Shown here: in pieces, positions 61,801 to 64,000 of the stretch
How the letters are laid out: each line of letters starts with the position of its first letter
How positions within the stretch are numbered: position 1 is the stretch's first letter
Assembly: GCA_013299105.1 (NCBI GenBank)
Contig: JAAFJY010000035.1
Location: forward strand, 1 to 64,000
DNA length: 64,000 bases
Direction of reading: 5' to 3'
Source of the DNA: Chitinophagales bacterium
Lineage (GTDB): Bacteria; Bacteroidota; Bacteroidia; Chitinophagales; Saprospiraceae
Made by a program: the position numbers and the translations under genes
The notes under the pieces: model-generated
What the model was told of the DNA's origin: nothing
What the model saw: only the letters and a program-made list of their open reading frames with translations
Database searches by the model: none

Positions 61801-64000
61801 TAATGGTTGTGTGGCCTCTGCTACCACTACTGTTACCCAGGACATCAGCACCCCCAATGTGAGTGCCAGTAATGATGGTCCGCTGACTTGTACCGATGGT
61901 ACCGTTACTTTGACAGGTTCTTCTACCACTTCAGGTGTATCTTTTGTGTGGAAAAACGGTGCAGGTGCAACCATCGCTACCAATGCCACGACTACAGTTA
62001 CTACTGCGGGTACGTATACTTTGGAGGTCACTGGTCCGAATGGTTGTAAAGCCACCGCCACTACCACCGTTACCGAAAACAAGGTTCTGCCCAACATCAG
62101 CGCCAGCAACAATGGCCCGCTGACTTGTAGCAAAACCAGCGTTACTTTGACGGGCTCTTCCACTACAACTGGTGTAACTTTTGCCTGGAAAAACAGTGCG
62201 GGTACAGTCATTGCAACTGCGGCCACTACTACGGTAAACACAGCGGGTACTTATACCTTGGAAGTTACTGGTCCTAACGGTTGTGTAGCTTCTAGCACTA
62301 CTACCGTTACCCAGGATATCAGCTTGCCCAACATCAGCGCCAGCAACAATGGCCCTTTGACTTGTAGCAAAACCAGCGTTACCTTGACGGGTTCTTCAAC
62401 CACTACTGGGGTATCTTTTGTGTGGAAAAACAGCGCTGGTACGACCATTGCTACCACTGCCACCACTACGGTAATTGCTGCGGGTACCTATACTTTGGAA
62501 GTAACTGGCCCTAACGGCTGCGTTGCTACGGCTACTACTACTGTTACCTCGGACATCAGCTTGCCCAACATCAGCGCCAGCAACAACGGCCCACTGACTT
62601 GTACCAAAACCAGCGTGACCCTGACTGGTTCTTCTACGACTTCAGGAGTATCTTTTGTGTGGAAAAACAGTGCTGGCACTACCATCGCCACCACTTCCAC
62701 CACCACAGTAACTACTGCTGGCACTTATACTTTGGAAGTAACTGGCCCTAACGGCTGTAAAGCAACCGCGACCACAATCGTTACCCAGGACATCAGCTTG
62801 CCCAACATCAGCGTAAGCAACAACGGCCCACTTACCTGTACCAAGTCCAACGTGACCTTGACTGGCTCTTCCACCACCGCAGGGGTATCCTATGTATGGA
62901 AGAAGAGTGATGGTACTACCATTGCTACTACTGCGACCACCAGCGTTACAGTTGCTGGAATCTATACTTTGGAATTAACTGGCCCGAACGGTTGTAAGGC
63001 TACGGCCACCACTACGGTTGCGGAAGACAAAACGCTTCCCAACGCCAGTGCCAGCAACAATGGCCCATTGACCTGTACCAAAACCAGCGTGACCCTCACG
63101 GGCAGTTCTACCACAAGTGGCGTAAGCTTCATCTGGAAAAACAGCGCGGGTACAACCATCGCCAGCTCGGCTACTACTACGGTTACGACTGCGGGTACTT
63201 ACACCCTGGAAGTAACTGGTCCGAATGGTTGTAAAGCAACTGCCACTACCACCGTTACCGAAGACAAAGCCGATCCAAACATCAGCGTCAGCAACGATGG
63301 TCCATTGACTTGTACCAAGACCAGCGTGACTTTAATGGGCTCTTCAAGCACCACTGGAGTGACTTTTGAGTGGAAAAACAGCGCAGGCACCACTATCGCC
63401 AATACCGCTACTACCACCGTCACTACTCCTGGAGCTTACACTTTGGAAGTAATCGCACCAAATGGTTGTTCGGTAAAATCCACCACAACTGTTACCCAAG
63501 ACATCAGCCTGCCCAACATCAGCACCAGCAACGATGGTCCTTTGACTTGTACCAAGACCAGCGTTACCCTGACGGGGTCTTCGACCACTCCAGGTGCAAC
63601 TTTTGTATGGAAAAACAGCGCTGGGACCACCATTGCTACTACGGCTACCACTTCGGTTACTGCAGCGGGTACTTATACTTTGGAAGTAACTTCCCCGAAC
63701 GGTTGCAAAGCTACCGCCACCACTACCGTTACTGAGGACAAGACTTTGCCCAACATCAGCGCCAGCAACAATGGCCCATTGACTTGTAGCAAGACCAGTG
63801 TGACTCTCATGGGCAGCTCCACCACTGCTGGCATAAGCTATGCTTGGAAAAACAGCGCTGGTACGGTAATTGCCACTACCGCCACTACTTCAGTGACTAC
63901 ACCTGGTACCTACACCTTGGAAGTAACTGGCCCTAACGGTTGTAAAGCTACTGCCACTACCACCGTTACCGAAGACAAATCCACGCCCAATATCAGCGCG
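52868..64000 (+). CDS. Giant repeat-rich surface adhesin, 3' end outside the window
   Basis: The open frame starts with ATG at 52868, overlapping the previous stop, and stays open to the window end (3711 codons). After a ~80-residue leader, a hydrophobic segment GLFLFLLAGMALSSPVFSQ acts as signal peptide (late start; ATG at 53015 is an alternative). Next comes a Cys-rich N-terminal domain (NYTCSISQPNGACGD), PKD/SprB-like units (GGTTPYRYNWSTGATTSSIS), and arrays of a 79-residue Ig-like unit (LTCTKTSVTLTGSSTTTGV ... WKNSAGTTIATT ... TLEVTGPNGC): two at 54719, three at 56555, and 25 from 58064. Three 187-residue modules (55181, 55742, 57251) are interspersed. Each 79-residue unit has two Cys, probably an intradomain disulphide. 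It resembles SprB-type T9SS adhesins; the sorting domain should lie beyond the window. Confidence 0.85.
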   Translation, partial: MKLSHVFSASLNESNATCNKNQFEQQQCKLANLMNAMNATPIPTQSTRSMYARANAATNAQSGGWSPVFRTLPIGQISFLQRTGLFLFLLAGMALSSPVFSQNYTCSISQPNGACGDAVMYYFDKDGTMHSFDMVSGSMNYSPTSGSITMRIREQGVSTNTADVSLSISGGSTTGTPHEGPCSGGSTTGWRYYTSFSGSVTGTGALAGLRISISLGGYPPFHVGNGGSTAGDPTTPGFAAWSVATVNAWPTAGQMYFKPVGQSSQTDFEGDLSCSCTLPSTSIDCEANVNGAGYNVISTCQVTANQGQSLYLSVNPNVSTVTWTGPNGFAGTGNDVLISNSVQPAMSGNYVATVTTEEGCRGTKTIQVTITGVSVSVNHPTICAGSSGTITATATGGTTPYRYNWSTGATTSSISVNPTSNASYTVTVTDFANRTATAVSNVTVNPRPTLQCEARVNGTWSILSSCAVTVQLGNDVALSVNPQVSTVNWSGPNGFSVTGNNDAFIASSITAAQVGAYTATLTDANGCSNVTTITVTANTPNPTVSVNHPTICAGTNGTITATGSGGTTPYRYSWSNGMTTSAITVSPTANASYTVTLTDAANRTATAVSNVTVNGLPNASASNNGPLTCIKTSVTLTGSSTTTGVSFAWKNSAGTTIATTAVTTVTTAGTYTLEVTSAQGCKATATTTVSSNTTLPNASASVNGALGCGRTSVTLTGTSTTPGATFVWKNSAGTTISTTSTATATTAGNYTLEVTDPANGCKKTVTQAVVSDNTTITLSGSSSFEICAGGSVTLSATTNATSPYTDIEFMRFVTQQSNPYTSSSPKTYLGGFPVPTSSAGSITSTDFPAGTTQQVYYVYACTKPDPQPGYCQPFVEYIVRVNPKPTVNAGADRIICSGTSTTLTAVGSGGTPGYTYNWSHSLGAGASKSVSPTATTTYTVTVTDTKGCTATDAVKVTVDNTTITLSGSSSFEICTGGSVTFAATSNATSPYTAIEFVRFSSQQANPYTATATKTYLGYFNVPTAAVGTVSSTDFPGGTTQQVYYVYACTKPDPTAGYCQPFVEYIVRVNPKPTVDAGAPQTICGGSATITAVGSGGTPGYTYNWSNSLGAGASKTVSPTATTTYTVTVTDSKGCTATDNVTITVSGTGISATAANNGPLTCTKTSATISATPTTGVTYAWTVPTGVTNPGNVASFSSTTPGAYTVTVTSTTSGCTGTSSTTLTQNTTAPNINASNDGPLTCTDGSVTLTGSSTTSGATFVWKNSAGTTIATTATTTVSTAGTYTLEVTGPNGCKATMTTTVTSNTTLPNINASNDGPLTCADGTVTLTGSSTTLGATFVWKNSAGTTIATTATTTVTTAGTYTLEVTGPNGCKATMTTTVGSNTTAPNATASNNGPLGCGKTSVTLTGTSTTTGATFAWKNSAGTVIATTATTTVTSAGTYTLEVTAPNGCKTTRTTTVVLDNTTITLSGSSSFEICAGGSVTFTATTNATSPYTDIEFVRFSTQQSNPYTATAPKTYLGGFPVPTSSAGSVTSTDFPAGTTQQVYYVYACTKPDPQPGYCQPFVEYIVRVNPKPTVDAGAPQTICAGSPATITAVGSGGTPAYTYNWSNSLGAGASKTVSPTATTTYTVTVTDSKGCTATDNVTVTVSNGVSASASNNGPLTCATTSATISATPTTGVSYAWTVPTGATNPGNVASFSTTVPGTYTVTVTATGSGCTATASTTLNQNNSAPNINASNNGPLTCAKTSVTLTGSSTTSGVTYAWKNSAGTVIATTASTTVPTAGTYTLEVSGPNGCVATTTTTVTQDLSQPNISASNDGPLTCADGTVTLTGSSTTVGATFIWKNSTGTTIATTATTMVTTAGTYTLEVTGPNGCKATATTNVTENKVLPNISANNNGPLTCAKTSVTLTGSSTTTGVSYIWKNSAGTTIATTATTTVNTTGTYTLEVTGPNGCKATATTTVTQDIAVPNISASASGTFTCAVTSVSLNGSSTTPGVTYSWKNSAGTVIATTASTTVNTGGTYTLELTAPNGCTATATVTVTGNTTPPNASASNDGPLTCTKTSVNLTGSSTTSGVTYVWKNSAGTTIATTATTTVTTAGTYTLEVTGPNGCKATTTTTVSGSTTPPNASASNNGPLTCSKTSVTLTGSSTTTGVSFEWTNSAGTVISSTATATVTTAGTYTLEVTAPNGCVATTTTTVVQDISVPNISASNDGPLTCADGTVNLTGSSTTPGATFVWKNSAGTTIATAATTTVTTAGTYTLEVTGPNGCKATATTTVTQNISLPNAGASNNGPLTCAKTSVNLTGSSTTTGVSYIWKNSTGTTIATTATTTVTTAGTYTLEVTGPNGCKATATTTVTQDLSVPNASASNNGPLTCSKTSVSLTGSSTTTGVSYVWKNSAGTTIATTSTTSVTTAGTYTLEVTGPNGCVATTTTTVTQDISVPNINASNDGPLTCTKTSVTLTGSSTTTGVSFVWKNSVGTTIASTASTTVNTAGTYTLEVTGPNGCKATATTTVTGNTTPPNISASNNGPLTCSKTSVTLTGSSTTAGVSYEWTNSTGTVISSTATATVSTPGTYTLEVTAPNGCVATTTTIVTQDISVPNISASNDGPLTCIDGTVTLTGSSTTPGVTYVWKNNTGTTIATTATTTVTTAGIYTLEVTGPNGCKATATTTVISNTSLPNASAGNNGPLTCSKTSVTLTGSSSTSGVSYIWKNSAGTTISTTNIATISTAGTYTLEVTGPNGCKATASTTVIQDISLPNISTSNNGPLTCTKTSVTLTGSSTTTGVTFAWKNGAGTVIATTASTSVTTPGTYTLEVTGPNGCIATATTTVTQDNTTPNVNASNDGPLTCTDGTVTLTASSTTTGVTYVWKNTAGTTISTTATASVTIAGTYTVEVSAPNGCKATATTTVTENKVLPNISASNNGPLTCSKTSVTLTGNSTTSGVTYAWKNSAGTVIATAATTSVTAAGTYTLEVTGPNGCVASATTTVTQDISTPNVSASNDGPLTCTDGTVTLTGSSTTSGVSFVWKNGAGATIATNATTTVTTAGTYTLEVTGPNGCKATATTTVTENKVLPNISASNNGPLTCSKTSVTLTGSSTTTGVTFAWKNSAGTVIATAATTTVNTAGTYTLEVTGPNGCVASSTTTVTQDISLPNISASNNGPLTCSKTSVTLTGSSTTTGVSFVWKNSAGTTIATTATTTVIAAGTYTLEVTGPNGCVATATTTVTSDISLPNISASNNGPLTCTKTSVTLTGSSTTSGVSFVWKNSAGTTIATTSTTTVTTAGTYTLEVTGPNGCKATATTIVTQDISLPNISVSNNGPLTCTKSNVTLTGSSTTAGVSYVWKKSDGTTIATTATTSVTVAGIYTLELTGPNGCKATATTTVAEDKTLPNASASNNGPLTCTKTSVTLTGSSTTSGVSFIWKNSAGTTIASSATTTVTTAGTYTLEVTGPNGCKATATTTVTEDKADPNISVSNDGPLTCTKTSVTLMGSSSTTGVTFEWKNSAGTTIANTATTTVTTPGAYTLEVIAPNGCSVKSTTTVTQDISLPNISTSNDGPLTCTKTSVTLTGSSTTPGATFVWKNSAGTTIATTATTSVTAAGTYTLEVTSPNGCKATATTTVTEDKTLPNISASNNGPLTCSKTSVTLMGSSTTAGISYAWKNSAGTVIATTATTSVTTPGTYTLEVTGPNGCKATATTTVTEDKSTPNISA
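55181..56302 (+). repeat. Two tandem 187-residue modules in the adhesin
   Basis: Copies begin at 55181 and 55742 (561 bp period) with DNTTITLSGSSSFEIC and contain QQVYYVYACTKPDP, YCQPFVEYIVRVNPKPT and GSGGTPGYTYNW. A third copy lies at about 57251-57811. Confidence 0.85.
58064..63988 (+). repeat. Array of 25 units, each exactly 237 bp
   Basis: Units start at 58064 + 237n with AAC/AAT (Asn of N-I-S-A-S-N). The 26th start falls at 63989, so the 5925 bp contain 25 units without any net indel; unit starts checked at 58301, 59486, 60671, 61856 and 63041 agree. Units differ mainly at third codon positions. Confidence 0.92.

Noticed and set aside
54136-63651. Many 70-150 codon minus-strand open frames (MVVPALFFHTKVAP-like) within the adhesin array
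   Set aside because: They repeat with the 237 bp period and are the antisense shadow of the Thr/Ser-rich plus-strand units; the plus frame is continuous from 52868 to the window end.
58064-63988. Regular repeats as a possible CRISPR array
   Set aside because: Units are 237 bp, in frame, and protein-coding throughout, with no short repeat/unique spacer alternation and no cas genes.
1-64000. tRNA and rRNA genes
   Set aside because: No cloverleaf-like T-arm (GGTTCGAATCC-type) or rRNA sequence was recognised by eye in the intergenic regions.

Overview
The window looks like chromosomal DNA of a Bacteroidota bacterium, probably of the Saprospirales/Chitinophagales side (Haliscomenobacter/Lewinella-like; this placement is inference). 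Support: proteins with type IX secretion (T9SS) C-terminal sorting domains, TonB-dependent receptors with carboxypeptidase-like N-terminal domains, two-component 'Reg_prop' propeller sensors, absence of clear Shine-Dalgarno sequences, and two promoters with the Bacteroidota pattern TTTG/TTG-N20-TAnnTTTG (50871-50902 plus strand; 43500-43530 minus strand).

Layout. 1-126: end of an IS3-type element that appears to cut a small gene. 386-715: overlapping fold-back repeats. 751-5832: small hypothetical gene, AgaI-type galactosamine-6-phosphate isomerase, AAA ATPase/DUF234 protein with a tandem inverted-repeat operator candidate, a DUF4185-like lipoprotein, and a DUF2975 membrane protein with a small HTH partner. 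6375-10604: ankyrin protein, acyltransferase, M1 aminopeptidase, TauE/SafE permease. 10853-17254 (minus): an exported three-gene operon of WD40-caspase, M48 metallopeptidase/TPR and FecR-like protein. 17931-27136: cyclic-nucleotide signalling locus with a 14-blade hybrid histidine kinase/response regulator/class III cyclase, divergent from a second propeller-cyclase followed by a LuxR-type regulator; then a TonB receptor (27226-29562).

29563-33207: decayed SGNH-hydrolase fragment, a GxxExxY protein flanked by inverted copies of a dispersed repeat, an Rpn-type nuclease remnant, an SGNH hydrolase and a DUF763 protein. 33283-38051: TetR-controlled EmrAB/TolC-like efflux operon. 38196-39380: AraC regulator and membrane protein. 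39986-42508: T9SS metzincin protease. 42509-43705: about 1.2 kb without a protein gene, holding a candidate minus-strand ncRNA with its own promoter and intrinsic terminator. 43706-50647: phosphopantetheinyl transferase, enoyl-CoA hydratase, Crp/Fnr regulator, membrane protein, TonB receptor, NIPSNAP protein. 51228-64000: a two-gene surface operon of a DUF4397 T9SS protein overlapping (ATGA) the start of a giant repeat adhesin that runs off the window (3711 codons visible). It contains 25 consecutive 79-residue units, all exactly 237 bp.

Dispersed repeats are a strong theme: (i) a ~100 bp family with a covarying head hairpin and a 'GGAACACGGATGAAACGGAT'-type body (5 copies), two of which flank the GxxExxY gene in inverted orientation; (ii) a ~135-145 bp fold-back MITE-like element (3 copies), one ending 10 bp before the caspase gene ATG; (iii) a 14 bp GNRA-type hairpin (4 copies). 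No tRNA, rRNA or CRISPR array was seen.
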